A program made the translations under genes and the position numbers. Of a DNA stretch of 53,921 nucleotides, positions 17,546 through 26,968 are shown piece after piece. Position 1 is the stretch's first letter, and every line of letters starts with the position of its first letter. Source of the DNA: Mammaliicoccus fleurettii (lineage in GTDB: Bacteria > Bacillota > Bacilli > Staphylococcales > Staphylococcaceae); assembly GCF_003970575.1 (NCBI RefSeq), contig NZ_RXWZ01000051.1, positions 1 to 53,921 of the forward strand, in the 5' to 3' direction. The notes below the pieces were generated by a model. It had not been told where the DNA came from and did not search any database. It saw only the letters and a program-made list of their open reading frames with translations.

Positions 17546-17590
17546 TATACAAAAAGCATTTGCCTCTTAAGGCAAATGCTTTTTTTGTAT
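17546..17590. terminator. Strong terminator after add
   Basis: AAAAAGCATTTGCC pairs with GGCAAATGCTTTTT across a 6-base loop, with flanking A and T tracts, so it can work in both directions. Confidence 0.88.
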
Positions 17591-17648
17591 ATAGCTAACT
17601 TACTTGTATCAATTGTTGGAATTCATATAATTATTCCATCATAAATTG

Positions 17649-18269
17649 TTACATCTCAAAGGCGTTTGATTTAACATTTATTTTCTTTAGAAATTTTTCT
17701 ATTTTTGCTTGTTGTCTTCCATTTACTTTGCTTTTTTCAGGCATTATATCTTTTATTTCTTTAGTTGAAATAGACCCATTCTTTGTTTCTTTTTCTATTT
17801 TTTGAACGCTATTTCCTAATTGTTCAATTGTTTGATTGTAAGCTGTAAAGTATTCACTTACTCTGTTTGTTTCTTTTTGATATCCTTCAGGAAGTTTATT
17901 ATTTTCTATATAAACTGAAAAGTTTTGATCATTCTTTTTTAATAGTGCTTGCCCTTTTTCTAATTGGGCAGCCTCTTTCTTTGTTAAAGGCTTTTCATCC
18001 CAAACTTTTTCTTCAATTGTAGATGTAACACTATATACACGTTCATTTGTATCTAAGTATTTTTGAATGCTTTTATGTATTTCTGACTTTGAAATAGTTT
18101 CTTTATTTTTATTTGATTCGAATACTGTACTTGGTAATTTTGCATTTTCTTTTTTATTAGCTTGTTCTTCTGTATTAGTTGAGCTTGATGCTTTTTCTTC
18201 ACTGTTTCCACATCCTGAAAGTATCGTTATTAAACAACAAAACAGGATTGCTGATGTTATTTTCTTCAT
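17649..18269 (-). CDS. Putative lipoprotein of unknown function
   Basis: A 206-residue exported protein. Residues 1-20 are a lipoprotein signal peptide with lipobox LSGC and the lipidated Cys20. Next comes a low-complexity linker rich in Ser, Glu, Lys and Asn (about 21-45). The rest is charged and helical, with the segment KKNDQNFSVYIENNKLPEGY (about 103-122). The NDxxF word recalls small staphylococcal lipoproteins, but I cannot name a function. It stands alone between add and bioB. Confidence 0.75.
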   Translation of the reverse strand: MKKITSAILFCCLITILSGCGNSEEKASSSTNTEEQANKKENAKLPSTVFESNKNKETISKSEIHKSIQKYLDTNERVYSVTSTIEEKVWDEKPLTKKEAAQLEKGQALLKKNDQNFSVYIENNKLPEGYQKETNRVSEYFTAYNQTIEQLGNSVQKIEKETKNGSISTKEIKDIMPEKSKVNGRQQAKIEKFLKKINVKSNAFEM

Positions 18270-18358
18270 TTGATAGCCTCACTTTATATATATTTAAGAA
18301 CTTTCAATATATATTTTAGCACTATGAATACTAATTTCATACCATTATTTGTAATTTA

Positions 18359-18405
18359 TACCACTATTGTAAACCTAATATAAAATATGGTTTACAATAG
18401 TGGTA
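18359..18405. promoter_or_regulatory. BirA-type biotin operator upstream of bioB
   Basis: Arms of 17 bp match perfectly around a 13-base AT-rich centre. The inner halves TTGTAAACC and GGTTTACAA are the known half-sites of the biotin repressor BirA. It covers the likely bioB promoter, 43 bp before the start. The 13-base spacing is shorter than the commonly quoted 14-16. Confidence 0.82.
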
Positions 18406-18447
18406 ATTATTAGTATTCTATTAATAATCATAAAGGGGGACAACATA

Positions 18448-19410
18448 ATGAATTTAGGCACAAATATAATAAATGGACAGTACTTAACTTTTAATGAGGC
18501 GTTAAATATATATCAAGATCCTGAAATCGATACTTTAAAACTTGTGAATGAGGCTTACAAAGTGCGTCACCATTATTATGGTAAGAAGGTAAAATTAAAT
18601 ATGATTTTAAATGCTAAAAGTGGTATTTGTCCTGAAGACTGTGGTTATTGTGGGCAATCAAGAGATGTTAAACAGAAGTCTCAACGTTATGCGCTTATTC
18701 CAGAAAACCAAATTGTTGATGGTGCTAAAGTTGCTTCTGACAATAAAATAGGTACATATTGCATTGTGATGAGTGGTCGTGGACCTAGTGATAAAGAAAT
18801 ATCTCATATTACAAGTTCTGTAGAAGAAATTAAAAGAAACCATCCTCAGTTAAAAATTTGTGCTTGTCTTGGTTTAACTAATGAAGAACAAGCTGAATCT
18901 CTAAAAAATTGTGGTGTGGATCGTTATAACCATAATATTAATACAAGTGCTAACTATCATGATGAAGTCGTAACAACACATAGTTTTGATGATCGTGTAA
19001 ATACGATAAATATAATGAAAGACAAAAACATTTCACCTTGTTCTGGTGTAATTTGTGGTATGGGTGAATCTGATGAAGATATTATTGATATGGCTTTTAC
19101 ACTTAATGACTTAGACGCTGATAGTATCCCTATGAATTTTTTACATCCTATTAAAGGAACGAAATTCGGAAGTATGGATGACTTAACACCTATGAAATGC
19201 ATTAGAATATTGTGTATGTTCAGATTGATTAACCCTACTAAAGAAATTCGAATCGCTGGTGGTCGTGAAGTTAATTTAAGAAGTCTTCAATCTTTATCTC
19301 TCATGGTCGCAAACTCTATTTTTGTGGGTGATTACTTAATTACCGGTGGTCAACCTAATCAATTAGACTACGATATGATACAAGATTTAGGGTTCGAAAT
19401 TGATTGTTAA
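18448..19410 (+). CDS. bioB: Biotin synthase
   Basis: A 320-residue radical SAM enzyme that inserts sulfur into dethiobiotin. The SAM cluster ligands are Cys61, Cys65 and Cys68 ([10 protein letters not shown]). The conserved NHNIxT motif appears as YNHNINTS and the end segment as ITGGQPNQ. I chose the ATG at 18448 after AAAGGGGG; in-frame codons upstream run into the operator. It is the only biotin gene here, so bioA, bioD and bioF must lie elsewhere or be absent. BirA control is read from the operator at 18359-18405. Confidence 0.9.
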   Translation: MNLGTNIINGQYLTFNEALNIYQDPEIDTLKLVNEAYKVRHHYYGKKVKLNMILNAKSGICPEDCGYCGQSRDVKQKSQRYALIPENQIVDGAKVASDNKIGTYCIVMSGRGPSDKEISHITSSVEEIKRNHPQLKICACLGLTNEEQAESLKNCGVDRYNHNINTSANYHDEVVTTHSFDDRVNTINIMKDKNISPCSGVICGMGESDEDIIDMAFTLNDLDADSIPMNFLHPIKGTKFGSMDDLTPMKCIRILCMFRLINPTKEIRIAGGREVNLRSLQSLSLMVANSIFVGDYLITGGQPNQLDYDMIQDLGFEIDC

Positions 19411-19527
19411 AATATTCTGTAAATTTAAGAATTATTATATTCTTTTATTATCTCAAATGATATAATATGTATTAAGTTTTCTATTTCACTTAAATGTGAT
19501 TTAGAAAACTTTTTAAATTACGTTATA

Positions 19528-19541
19528 TGTAAGCGCTATAT
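19528..19541 (+). promoter_or_regulatory. cre-like site just before the CitMHS gene
   Basis: TGTAAGCGCTATAT fits the cre consensus except its last two bases. It lies 16 bases before the start codon, so CcpA could block transcription. Confidence 0.5.
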
Positions 19542-19557
19542 TACAAGGGGGATGTAT

Positions 19558-20919
19558 ATGGAAGAACCAAATACACTGCTGACGATAGTTGGATTAGTTA
19601 TTATTATTTCAATCGTTGCAATGTTAATTATGAAAAAGATTAGTCCAGTTGTAGGTATGATTTTAATACCTGTCATTGGAGCATTAGTGATTGGCCATGG
19701 TTTTGGAGACATACGTAAATACGTAGATTCCGGTATTGATCAAGTTTTCAACGTAGCAATCATGTTTATTTTTGCTATTATTTACTTTGGTATTATCTCA
19801 GACAGTGGTTTATTTAGACCATTCGTTAGAGGTATGATCAAACTAACTCGAGGAAATATCATCATCGTTGCCATTGTAACGACAATTATTGGTACATGTG
19901 CACAATTAGATGGTGCTGGTGCTACAACATTTTTATTAGCTATTCCTGCTTTATTACCATTATATAGAGCTTTAAAAATGAGTCCTTATTTATTAGTTCT
20001 TCTATTGGCATTGAGTGCCGCTATTATTAATATGGTACCTTGGGGCGGACCAATGGCAAGAACTGCTTCCGTATTAAAAGTCGATAATATTAATGATTTA
20101 TGGTATCAAGTCATTCCACTACAACTAATCGGTATCGTACTAGCAATATTATTCTCAATTTATCTAGGATTACGTGAGAAAAAGCGTATTTCAAAAGAAT
20201 TTCCTGATGAAGAAAACATAAAAGTTGATATGGATAAAATTATTGCAAACTATGAAAAAGATCAAGAAGAAAATGCTTCAGTTAAAGGTGAAGCGACTAA
20301 ACATACTTACATACTTTGGTTAAACTTAATACTTACAGTTATCATCGTTACTATGATGTTACTAGATATAGTTCCACCTGAATTTGCATTTATGCTTGGT
20401 GTGGCTATTGCATTACCATTGAACTTCCATGATGTAGATGAACAAATGGAAAGAATTCGTGCACACGCACCTAACGCATTGATGATGGCAGCAGTAATAT
20501 TAGCTGCAGGTGTATTCTTAGGAATATTAAATGAAACAGGCATGTTAGATTCAATCGCCTTATCATTAATCGCTGTACTTCCAACAGTCGTTGGACCGTA
20601 CTTACACATTATAATAGGTGCGCTAGGTGTACCATTAGACTTATTAACAAGTACAGATGCTTATTACTTTGCGATTTTACCTATAGTAGAATCAACAGCA
20701 AGTCAATTCGGAGTTCCTTCACAATCAACAGCATTCTCATTAATGATTGGTAACGTAATTGGAACATTCGTAAGTCCATTCGCACCAGCCGTATGGTTAG
20801 CTGTTGGACTTGCTGAAATAAGTATGGGTAAATATATTAAATACGCATTCTTCTGGGTTTGGGGCTTCTCAATCCTATTGCTAATCATAGCAATACTAAT
20901 GGGTATCGTTACAATATAG
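19558..20919 (+). CDS. CitMHS-family citrate/metal-citrate transporter
   Basis: A 453-residue membrane transporter of the CitM/CitH family, which takes up citrate complexed with Mg2+ or Ca2+ with protons. It has about 12 helices, the conserved FGIISDSGLF region (about 81-90), a CAQLDGAGATTFLLAIPALLP stretch (about 119-139) and NMVPWGGPMAR (about 160-170). A charged loop lies at about 205-245. I chose ATG 19558, 7 bases after AAGGGGG; the ATG at 19552 is too close. The cre-like site fits catabolite repression. Confidence 0.83.
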   Translation: MEEPNTLLTIVGLVIIISIVAMLIMKKISPVVGMILIPVIGALVIGHGFGDIRKYVDSGIDQVFNVAIMFIFAIIYFGIISDSGLFRPFVRGMIKLTRGNIIIVAIVTTIIGTCAQLDGAGATTFLLAIPALLPLYRALKMSPYLLVLLLALSAAIINMVPWGGPMARTASVLKVDNINDLWYQVIPLQLIGIVLAILFSIYLGLREKKRISKEFPDEENIKVDMDKIIANYEKDQEENASVKGEATKHTYILWLNLILTVIIVTMMLLDIVPPEFAFMLGVAIALPLNFHDVDEQMERIRAHAPNALMMAAVILAAGVFLGILNETGMLDSIALSLIAVLPTVVGPYLHIIIGALGVPLDLLTSTDAYYFAILPIVESTASQFGVPSQSTAFSLMIGNVIGTFVSPFAPAVWLAVGLAEISMGKYIKYAFFWVWGFSILLLIIAILMGIVTI

Positions 20920-20960
20920 ATTTGTCACTTAGTTGATAGACATAAATAGACATTACAATA

Positions 20961-21000
20961 TGAGAGAGCTTGAGACTTTTGTGTCCCAAGCTCTCTTATT
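20961..21000 (+). terminator. Terminator of the CitMHS gene
   Basis: AGAGAGCTTGAGAC pairs with GTCCCAAGCTCTCT with one mismatch. Confidence 0.75.
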
Positions 21001-21034
21001 GTATGGTGTTAATGTTAATTTAGAGGATTTCTTA

Positions 21035-21185
21035 GATTAACTACTCTATTAATCTACAACATACTCAATCTCTTCGATTAACTCTTGAATTAATCTACAA
21101 CATTCCCAATCTCTTAGATTAACTACTCATTTAATCTACAACATACACAATTTCTTCGATTAACTACTCTATTAATCTACAACTC
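21035..21185. repeat. Tandem array, family B, 41-bp period, 4 copies
   Basis: Units start at 21035, 21076, 21117 and 21158. Each begins GATTAACT, ends its core with TTAATC and continues TACAACATAC. The core GATTAA...TTAATC is a dyad. It lies between the CitMHS terminator and the terminator of the convergent channel gene. It is related to arrays at 26753 and 49292 in the same orientation. Confidence 0.88.
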
Positions 21186-21232
21186 ATCTCATTTTTTCAA
21201 AAAACTTTATTTTCATCGTCCTACCCAGACAT

Positions 21233-21265
21233 AGAGGCTGAGACAAATTAATTGTCTCAGCCTCT
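21233..21265. terminator. Hairpin after the mechanosensitive channel gene, GAGGCTGAGACAA family
   Basis: AGAGGCTGAGACAA and TTGTCTCAGCCTCT are perfect arms around ATTAA. Confidence 0.8.
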
Positions 21266-21296
21266 TATCATTTTACATATTAACTTTGTACGCTAA

Positions 21297-22235
21297 TTAT
21301 TTATCTTTTGATTCAGCTTTACGTTCAATTTTTGATAATGTTTTTTCTGCAAATGACTTACCACCGATACCGAATGAGATAGCAAATGCTACTGCTACTG
21401 CACCTAAGATAAGTAAGAATGCTACATTAACAATACTTTGAGCAAAGTTTAATTGATCTAAAGTCATAAATACTGAAACGATGATTACTAAATACTTAAC
21501 AATTTCTGAAACGAATGTGTTACCTGTTGATTTCTTAATTAATTTAGATAATAAGTTACCACCAACAAAACCAATTAGTAAAATGATTGCTGCTGAAATT
21601 ACTAATGGTAAGTAACCGATAATTGCTTCACCAATTGTATTTAATACTTCTAAATTAACTGTATTTAATGATTCAACAACGAAGAATAATCCAATAATTG
21701 CTGAAATCACCCAGCCTGCAGCTGAAGGAATATCAATACTTTCTTTGTTCTCACCAAAGTTTACATAGTGGTTGTATTTACTAACATTTAAATTAGTTAG
21801 TAAGTTTTTAACTAATGTACCTAATACTTTTGCGATAAATAAACCTATTACTAATATTACAATCGCAACAATAATTCTAGGTAAGAAGTCTAATACACTG
21901 CCCATCATGTTCTTAATAGGTGTTGATACAGATGTCATGTTTAATGCATCAAACACTGATGGTAAGAATAACAAGAATATAATGAAGTAAGCTAATTTAC
22001 CAAATGTCTGAATTAATCCTTCAGACTCTGATTTACCACTTCCTGATTCAGTTAACCCCTTTTTCTCTAGCCATTTTTCTACACCAAGTGCACTTAAACC
22101 TTTCACAATAACTGTTTTAACTATGACTGCGATAAGCCATGCAACAATTAATAATATAATTGCACTAATCAAGTTTGGTATAAAACCAATAACGCTATCT
22201 AAAGCACTTAAAAACGAATCTGTAATTTTACTCAT
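21297..22235 (-). CDS. Mechanosensitive channel-like membrane protein (TM-helix repeat type)
   Basis: A 312-residue protein with repeated units of the conserved TM_helix type found in small-conductance mechanosensitive channel relatives such as CmpX. The repeats begin near residue 10 (IGFIPNLISAIILLIVAWLI), 113 (LDFLPRIIVAIVILVIGLFI) and 205 (IGYLPLVISAAIILLIGFVG). A basic, charged tail (about 290-312) follows. AGGAGG precedes the ATG. It may release solutes on osmotic downshock; I infer this from family resemblance only. Confidence 0.72.
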   Translation of the reverse strand: MSKITDSFLSALDSVIGFIPNLISAIILLIVAWLIAVIVKTVIVKGLSALGVEKWLEKKGLTESGSGKSESEGLIQTFGKLAYFIIFLLFLPSVFDALNMTSVSTPIKNMMGSVLDFLPRIIVAIVILVIGLFIAKVLGTLVKNLLTNLNVSKYNHYVNFGENKESIDIPSAAGWVISAIIGLFFVVESLNTVNLEVLNTIGEAIIGYLPLVISAAIILLIGFVGGNLLSKLIKKSTGNTFVSEIVKYLVIIVSVFMTLDQLNFAQSIVNVAFLLILGAVAVAFAISFGIGGKSFAEKTLSKIERKAESKDK

Positions 22236-22369
22236 ATTTAATTCCTCCTTTCTTGATATGTTACCCTAGTATAATAATAATAATCATATTTTAAATAATA
22301 TTTTCAACATTATTCTGAAAATATTAATTTTAGATTCAAATTAAAGTTGAACTAATAATTAATATGCTT

Positions 22370-22406
22370 CGTAGCTACACTTTTCTCCACCTGTGTGAAT
22401 ATAGAT
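22370..22406 (+). repeat. Dispersed 37-bp repeat, copy 2
   Basis: Begins CGTAGCTACACTTTTC and ends GTGTGAATATAGAT. It matches 31 of 37 positions with 1916-1952, and a hairpin follows at once. Confidence 0.55.
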
Positions 22407-22409
22407 AAA

Positions 22410-22448
22410 TTTGAAGCTGAGAACAAATTAATTGTCTCAGCTTCAAAT
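22410..22448. terminator. Hairpin after the GNAT gene, GAGGCTGAGACAA family
   Basis: TTTGAAGCTGAG and CTCAGCTTCAAA enclose ACAA and TTGT around ATTAA, with one bulged A. Confidence 0.75.
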
Positions 22449-22464
22449 TTTCATTTATTTCCCA

Positions 22465-22950
22465 CTATATATTCTTTATCATTCGCGTTTCACGTAAAAC
22501 ATTTCCTAGTTCTTCAAGCTCATACTTACCGTCTTTTTCAAATCCCATTTTCTCATAGAATTTAACAGTCGGAATATTATCTTCAAGTACCCAAAGGCTT
22601 AATTGATCAAATTCAGATTTCATTCTTTTTTCCGCTTCATTCATTAAAAGCGTCCCGATACCTTTATGCTGATATTCTTGTAATAGGTATATAACCATAA
22701 TTTCACCACATTTGTTACTCGTGTCTTCATCTTTATCTTTACTATACATTAGAAATCCAACAACTTTACCATCGACTTCCGCCACAATACATGGTGCATT
22801 AAACATATGATGTTTTTCAATATAAGACTCTAAGGACAAACTATCTAAATAACTGTCAGGAACAATCCCCTTGTATGTAGTTACCCAAGATTCATAATGA
22901 ACTTTAGCTATAGACTCTATATCGGATTCTTTTTTATTACGTATAATCAT
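22465..22950 (-). CDS. GNAT-family N-acetyltransferase
   Basis: A 161-residue acyltransferase. The acetyl-CoA pyrophosphate-binding motif A appears as YLLQEYQHKGIGTLLMNEAE (about 89-108), with the Q-x-x-G-I-G core. Motif B follows as LSLWVLEDNIPTVKFYEKMG (about 117-136). The N-terminal IRNKKESDIESIAKVHYESW is typical of the family. The acceptor is unknown. It is a single gene ending in a terminator. Confidence 0.85.
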   Translation of the reverse strand: MIIRNKKESDIESIAKVHYESWVTTYKGIVPDSYLDSLSLESYIEKHHMFNAPCIVAEVDGKVVGFLMYSKDKDEDTSNKCGEIMVIYLLQEYQHKGIGTLLMNEAEKRMKSEFDQLSLWVLEDNIPTVKFYEKMGFEKDGKYELEELGNVLRETRMIKNI

Positions 22951-23075
22951 ATAATATCAGCCCCTAATAATTTTATAATTTATATATAATATTACTATAA
23001 TCCATTTACATTTAATAGTTCTTATAACTAAGTTTATTAAAATCTTTTTTATAGTCTAGTCAGTTACTAAAAAAA

Positions 23076-23110
23076 CTACCAACAATTTTATATTTGTTGG
23101 TAGCTTTTTT
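23076..23110. terminator. Terminator of the YxeA-like gene
   Basis: CTACCAACAA pairs with TTGTTGGTAG across an 8-base loop, with a T tract on the plus side and an A tract on the other. Confidence 0.75.
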
Positions 23111-23114
23111 TATA

Positions 23115-23444
23115 TTACATTTCCATATCATGTATTTTCATCATTAAGCCGTGTGGTACGTCGTCATGAGTTACTACATCTTTTTTATAAAATGTTTTTC
23201 CATCGTCTTTAGAAATCAGTTTCACGAAGTCACCTTTTTTAGGTTTGAAGTCTTTCGTTGATTCCAGTTTAACGTTTTCTGTTACTTCGTTATTTTTCTC
23301 GCTCACTACTTTTTCTGCTGTTGTTCCGTTCTCCATATACCCGTAGTATGTGCTTTTTTGTGTTGAGAATAATAATAATGATGCTACTGCTATAGCAAGA
23401 ACTGCCAAGCCACTAATTAATAATATTGCTGATTTTTTATTCAT
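23115..23444 (-). CDS. YxeA-like (DUF1093) small exported or anchored protein
   Basis: A 109-residue protein with an N-terminal signal or anchor helix (about 5-27) and a small beta-rich domain outside. The segment VKLESTKDFKPKKGDFVKLI (about 58-77) followed by KKDVVTHDDVPHGLMMKI resembles the YxeA/DUF1093 family, in which a basic KxGDFVK turn precedes a final Val-Pro motif. AGGGAGG precedes the ATG. Function is unknown; the family call is moderate. Confidence 0.6.
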   Translation of the reverse strand: MNKKSAILLISGLAVLAIAVASLLLFSTQKSTYYGYMENGTTAEKVVSEKNNEVTENVKLESTKDFKPKKGDFVKLISKDDGKTFYKKDVVTHDDVPHGLMMKIHDMEM

Positions 23445-23624
23445 TGAGAATCCTCCCTAACCTACATCATAAAACGTCTTACTTAATTATGAAATGACCT
23501 TCGTGGAATCTTCTTAAATTCGACATATTTTTTTAGATATACAGTTTGAAAAGTTGAATAACTTGCCATAAAAACTAAAAATCATCATAATATTAAGTGA
23601 AGAATATCTAAAGGAGTGGAAAAA

Positions 23625-24515
23625 ATGAACCAAGAACAATTTGAAAAAATGAAAAATGGTAAAGGTTTTATAGCTGCACTAGATCAAAGTGGTGGTAGTA
23701 CTCCGAAAGCTCTTAAAGATTACGGTATTGAAGAAGATCAATATAGCAATGAAGATGAAATGTTTACACTTGTTCACGAAATGAGAACACGTATCGTTAC
23801 ATCACCAGCCTTTACACCAGAAAAAATATTAGGTGCCATTTTATTTGAACAAACAATGGACCGTGAAGTAGAAGGCAAATACACATCAAACTACTTAGCA
23901 GATAAAGGTATTGTACCTTTCTTAAAAGTCGACAAAGGACTTGCTGAAGAAGAAAATGGCGTTCAATTAATGAAAGTTATTCCAGGTTTAGATGAATTAT
24001 TAAAACGCGCTAAAGAACGCAACGTATTTGGTACTAAAATGCGTTCAAATATTTTAGAAGCAAATAAAGACGCTATCGCTAAAGTCGTTCAACAACAATT
24101 TGAAATTGGTAAACAAATCATCGAAGCAGGATTAGTTCCAATTATTGAACCTGAAGTTAACATTAACGCTAAAGATAAAGAAGAAATTGAAGATATCTTA
24201 AAAGAAGAAATCGCTAAAGAATTAGACAAATTAAATGATGATCAATACGTAATGTTGAAATTAACAATTCCAACAAAACCAAATCAATATAAATCATTGA
24301 TCGAACACTCTAACGTAGTTCGTGTCGTAGCATTATCAGGCGGTTACTCTAGAGAAAAAGCAAACGAATTACTAAAAGAAAATGATGAACTTATCGCAAG
24401 TTTCTCACGCGCATTAGTAACTGATTTATTCGCTGGTCAATCATCAGAAGAATTTGATAGCGGATTACAAGACGCAGTAGATTCTATCTATGACGCTTCA
24501 GTGAATAAAAATTAA
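23625..24515 (+). CDS. fda: Class I fructose-bisphosphate aldolase
   Basis: A 296-residue Schiff-base aldolase that splits fructose 1,6-bisphosphate in glycolysis. The N-terminal [14 protein letters not shown] and the segments [10 protein letters not shown] and [10 protein letters not shown] are characteristic of the staphylococcal class I enzyme, which is also 296 residues. I chose the ATG at 23625, 8 bases after AAAGGAG; the in-frame GTG at 23616 overlaps that site. Just at and after the stop, an 11-bp unit built on AATAAAAATT is repeated three times. Confidence 0.92.
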   Translation: MNQEQFEKMKNGKGFIAALDQSGGSTPKALKDYGIEEDQYSNEDEMFTLVHEMRTRIVTSPAFTPEKILGAILFEQTMDREVEGKYTSNYLADKGIVPFLKVDKGLAEEENGVQLMKVIPGLDELLKRAKERNVFGTKMRSNILEANKDAIAKVVQQQFEIGKQIIEAGLVPIIEPEVNINAKDKEEIEDILKEEIAKELDKLNDDQYVMLKLTIPTKPNQYKSLIEHSNVVRVVALSGGYSREKANELLKENDELIASFSRALVTDLFAGQSSEEFDSGLQDAVDSIYDASVNKN

Positions 24516-24559
24516 TAAAAATTAATAAAAATTAATAAATATATAACTCATATTTAAAC

Positions 24560-24605
24560 AAAACCCGTATAAATTCACTATATAATGAATTTATACGGGT
24601 TTTTA
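24560..24605. terminator. Bidirectional terminator between fda and the SulP gene
   Basis: AAACCCGTATAAATTCA pairs perfectly with TGAATTTATACGGGTTT across a 7-base loop. Confidence 0.87.
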
Positions 24606-24615
24606 TGTTATTTTC

Positions 24616-26070
24616 TTATGTTAAATGTCTTTCATTTAGTTGGCTTAATTCTGAAATAATTTTCCTGCTATCAGTATTTAATTGTTTAACATATACTGTA
24701 TTATTTTTATCTTCAAATTTCTTCACCATTGAATCGATTGCATTTACTGCTGAGTCATCCCATAAATGAGCATGTGTAAAATCTAATTCGATTTGACTAT
24801 TTTCAATTGAGAAGTCTAACTGATTCATCATTGAATCGATTGAAACAAAAAATATTTGTCCGGTGAATGCATATTTATATAAATTATTTTCTATTGTCTG
24901 ATGAACATGAACATTTGATATTTTAGTAGCAAAGAACAAAGAACTAAATATTACACCGACTATGACGCCTATAGCCAAATTATGTGTAAACAACACAATC
25001 ATCACGGTCAGAATCATAACTACAGCATCCGTTCTAGGTGCTTGCTTAACGTATTTAAATGATTTCCAATCAAATGTACTAATAGATACCATAACCATTA
25101 TACCTGCTAAAATTGGCACAGGTACTTGTACTACTACATCTCCTAATAATAAAATCAGTATTATTAGAAAGACACCCGCAGTAAAAGTTGATAATCTACT
25201 CGTTGCACCTGATTTTACATTTATAACGGATTGACCAATCATAGCACAGCCACCCATTCCTCCAAATAGCCCTGTGATAATATTGGCAATACCTTGACCT
25301 CTAGATTCTTTATTTTTATTACTATGAGAATCTGTTGCTTCATCAACAATTTTAGCAGTTAATAAACTTTCTACTAAACCTACAATTGCCATTGATAAAG
25401 AATACGGCAAAATAATTGTTAATGTTTCTAAATTAAATGGAACTTGTGGTATTAAGAAATTTGGAAACGCTCTTGTTATAGTACCTAAATCGCCAACTGT
25501 TCTTACATCAGAACCTGTTATCATATACAATGTTGTTAATAAAACAATTGCAATTAGTGGTGCAGGGATTGGTTTGAAATATCTTGGTACAATATAAACA
25601 ATTAGTAATGTAATACCTATATAAATATATGTACTAATTGAAATACCGAATATATGCTCAAGTTGAGACATAAAGATCATAATTGCTAATGCATTTACAA
25701 ACCCTATCATTACCGAACGTGGTATGAACTTCATGAGTCTACCAATTTTGAGAATACCTAATATTAACTGTATAATACCCATGAGTATAGTTGCTGCAAA
25801 TAAATAATCGACGCCATATTCTTTTACTAAAGGTGTTACAATAAGCGCAACAGCTCCTGCAGCTCCAGATATCATAGCAGGTCTACCACCTACAATTGAA
25901 GTTATCGTAGCAATAATAAAAGCAGCATACAATCCTACCATTGGATCTACACCTGCAATTATAGAAAATGCAATGGCTTCAGGTATAAGCGCTAGTGCTA
26001 CAACGATACCTGCTAGTAAATTTTTCCCTGGATTAGAAAACCATTCTTCTATATAAGTTTTTAACATCAT
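24616..26070 (-). CDS. SulP-family anion transporter with STAS domain
   Basis: A 484-residue transporter of the SulP/SLC26 family, which carries sulfate, bicarbonate or other anions. The transmembrane part has the [20 protein letters not shown] entry motif and the [19 protein letters not shown] segment. A STAS domain occupies the last 90 or so residues. AGGAGT precedes a pair of ATG codons (26070 and 26067); I took the first. Upstream in-frame codons run through the palindrome at 26113-26140. It lies divergent from a recombinase-like gene, perhaps its regulator. The anion is not known. Confidence 0.83.
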   Translation of the reverse strand: MMLKTYIEEWFSNPGKNLLAGIVVALALIPEAIAFSIIAGVDPMVGLYAAFIIATITSIVGGRPAMISGAAGAVALIVTPLVKEYGVDYLFAATILMGIIQLILGILKIGRLMKFIPRSVMIGFVNALAIMIFMSQLEHIFGISISTYIYIGITLLIVYIVPRYFKPIPAPLIAIVLLTTLYMITGSDVRTVGDLGTITRAFPNFLIPQVPFNLETLTIILPYSLSMAIVGLVESLLTAKIVDEATDSHSNKNKESRGQGIANIITGLFGGMGGCAMIGQSVINVKSGATSRLSTFTAGVFLIILILLLGDVVVQVPVPILAGIMVMVSISTFDWKSFKYVKQAPRTDAVVMILTVMIVLFTHNLAIGVIVGVIFSSLFFATKISNVHVHQTIENNLYKYAFTGQIFFVSIDSMMNQLDFSIENSQIELDFTHAHLWDDSAVNAIDSMVKKFEDKNNTVYVKQLNTDSRKIISELSQLNERHLT

Positions 26071-26112
26071 ACATACTCCTATTTTTTTCAATAGAGTTAT
26101 TATAAACAAAAA

Positions 26113-26140
26113 AGTTTCATATGTATACATTTATGAAACT
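26113..26140. promoter_or_regulatory. 28-bp palindrome between the SulP and recombinase-like genes
   Basis: AGTTTCATA (26113-26121) and TATGAAACT (26132-26140) are perfect arms. The centre (26121-26130) is itself the palindrome ATGTATACAT. The site ends 15 bases before the recombinase-like start. Its 28-bp size equals the usual dimer site of serine recombinases. Confidence 0.65.
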
Positions 26141-26155
26141 ATTGAGGTGAAATTT

Positions 26156-26698
26156 ATGAATTACGGTTATATTAGACCCATTGAATTACATGATACGATT
26201 GCTGAACAGCATTCAAAGTTAAGCAAATTTTCTTTAACAATTATTGAAGAATCTCATGCTCAAACTGAAATAAGAAAAGAATTAAATACTTTATTTTATA
26301 GTAAATTACAAAGTGGGGATGTATTATACATAACTGATTTGTGTATTCTTGCAGATACCTCATACCAATTAGAAGAATTAATTGCGATTGCCCAGGAAGT
26401 GAATGTAGAAATTTATATTATTAATGCTGAAGTAACGATTAGCCAAAATAAGCATATGAATTTTAATAAATTTTTAAATCTACTAAACCAGTTTCAAAGC
26501 GATATGATTAAATTTAGAACTAAGTCAGGTATCGCAAAAGCCAAAACAGAAGGTAAGACTATAGGAAGACCAAAGCGAAATGATATTAATTTAAAAAACG
26601 CAATCGATATGTATCACTCTAAGAAGTATACTTTAGAAGAAATTAAAGAGGCGACAAACATTAGTAGAGCGACATTATATAGACATTTAAATAAATAA
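26156..26698 (+). CDS. Serine-recombinase (resolvase) homologue lacking catalytic residues
   Basis: A 180-residue protein with the overall plan of a resolvase/invertase: an N-terminal domain, a long E helix (about 95-120), a GIAKAKTEGKTIGRPKRN hinge, and a C-terminal helix-turn-helix (YTLEEIKEATNISRATLYRHL). The start NYGYIRPIELHDTIAEQ replaces the usual YxRVST-x-x-Q, so the nucleophilic Ser is missing. The region where active enzymes have D-R-L-G-R-S reads DLCILADTSYQ, so the catalytic arginines are missing too. It is probably a DNA-binding regulator, perhaps of the divergent SulP gene. I chose ATG 26156 after GAGGTGA. Confidence 0.7.
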   Translation: MNYGYIRPIELHDTIAEQHSKLSKFSLTIIEESHAQTEIRKELNTLFYSKLQSGDVLYITDLCILADTSYQLEELIAIAQEVNVEIYIINAEVTISQNKHMNFNKFLNLLNQFQSDMIKFRTKSGIAKAKTEGKTIGRPKRNDINLKNAIDMYHSKKYTLEEIKEATNISRATLYRHLNK

Positions 26699-26752
26699 CA
26701 ATTATAAGCTAAGTCATAAATAAGGTTTTTTGAAAATATGAGATAAGTCATA

Positions 26753-26815
26753 GATTAAGTCGGAAGTTAATCTATGAGTTCGGTCAAGTTGTTGATTAAC
26801 TCCATCATTAATCTA
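26753..26815. repeat. Tandem repeat, family B, 41-bp period, 2 degenerate copies
   Basis: Cores start at 26753 and 26794. The first is a perfect dyad: CATAGATTAA faces TTAATCTATG. The second reads GATTAACT...TTAATCTAAGACATACTC, like the units at 21035. It lies between the recombinase-like stop and the terminator at 26880. Confidence 0.65.
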
Positions 26816-26879
26816 AGACATACTCAAAATTAACACCATTCAATGAAAAGAGCCGGGGACTTAAATGATTTTCATAAAA

Positions 26880-26925
26880 AATAAGAGCAGAAATTCAATT
26901 TTAATAATGAATTTCTGCTCTTATT
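26880..26925. terminator. Long bidirectional terminator before betA
   Basis: AATAAGAGCAGAAATTCA and TGAATTTCTGCTCTTATT are perfect 18-bp arms around a 10-base AT loop. It can end both the recombinase-like transcript and the betaine operon. Confidence 0.85.
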
Positions 26926-26968
26926 AAATTTCTAGGACAATTACGTCTTAGCCAACCATCATTTCATT

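Noticed and set aside
19552-19557. Upstream ATG as start of the CitMHS gene
   Set aside because: The ribosome site AAGGGGG touches it; the next ATG at 19558 has proper spacing.
24504-24537. Triple 11-bp repeat at the fda stop codon as a regulatory element
   Set aside because: It is plain A/T slippage sequence; the strong terminator follows at 24560 and nothing else suggests a function.
26071-26130. Longer N-terminus for the SulP protein
   Set aside because: The extra codons run through the regulatory palindrome and lack a ribosome site, whereas AGGAGT precedes the ATG pair at 26070.
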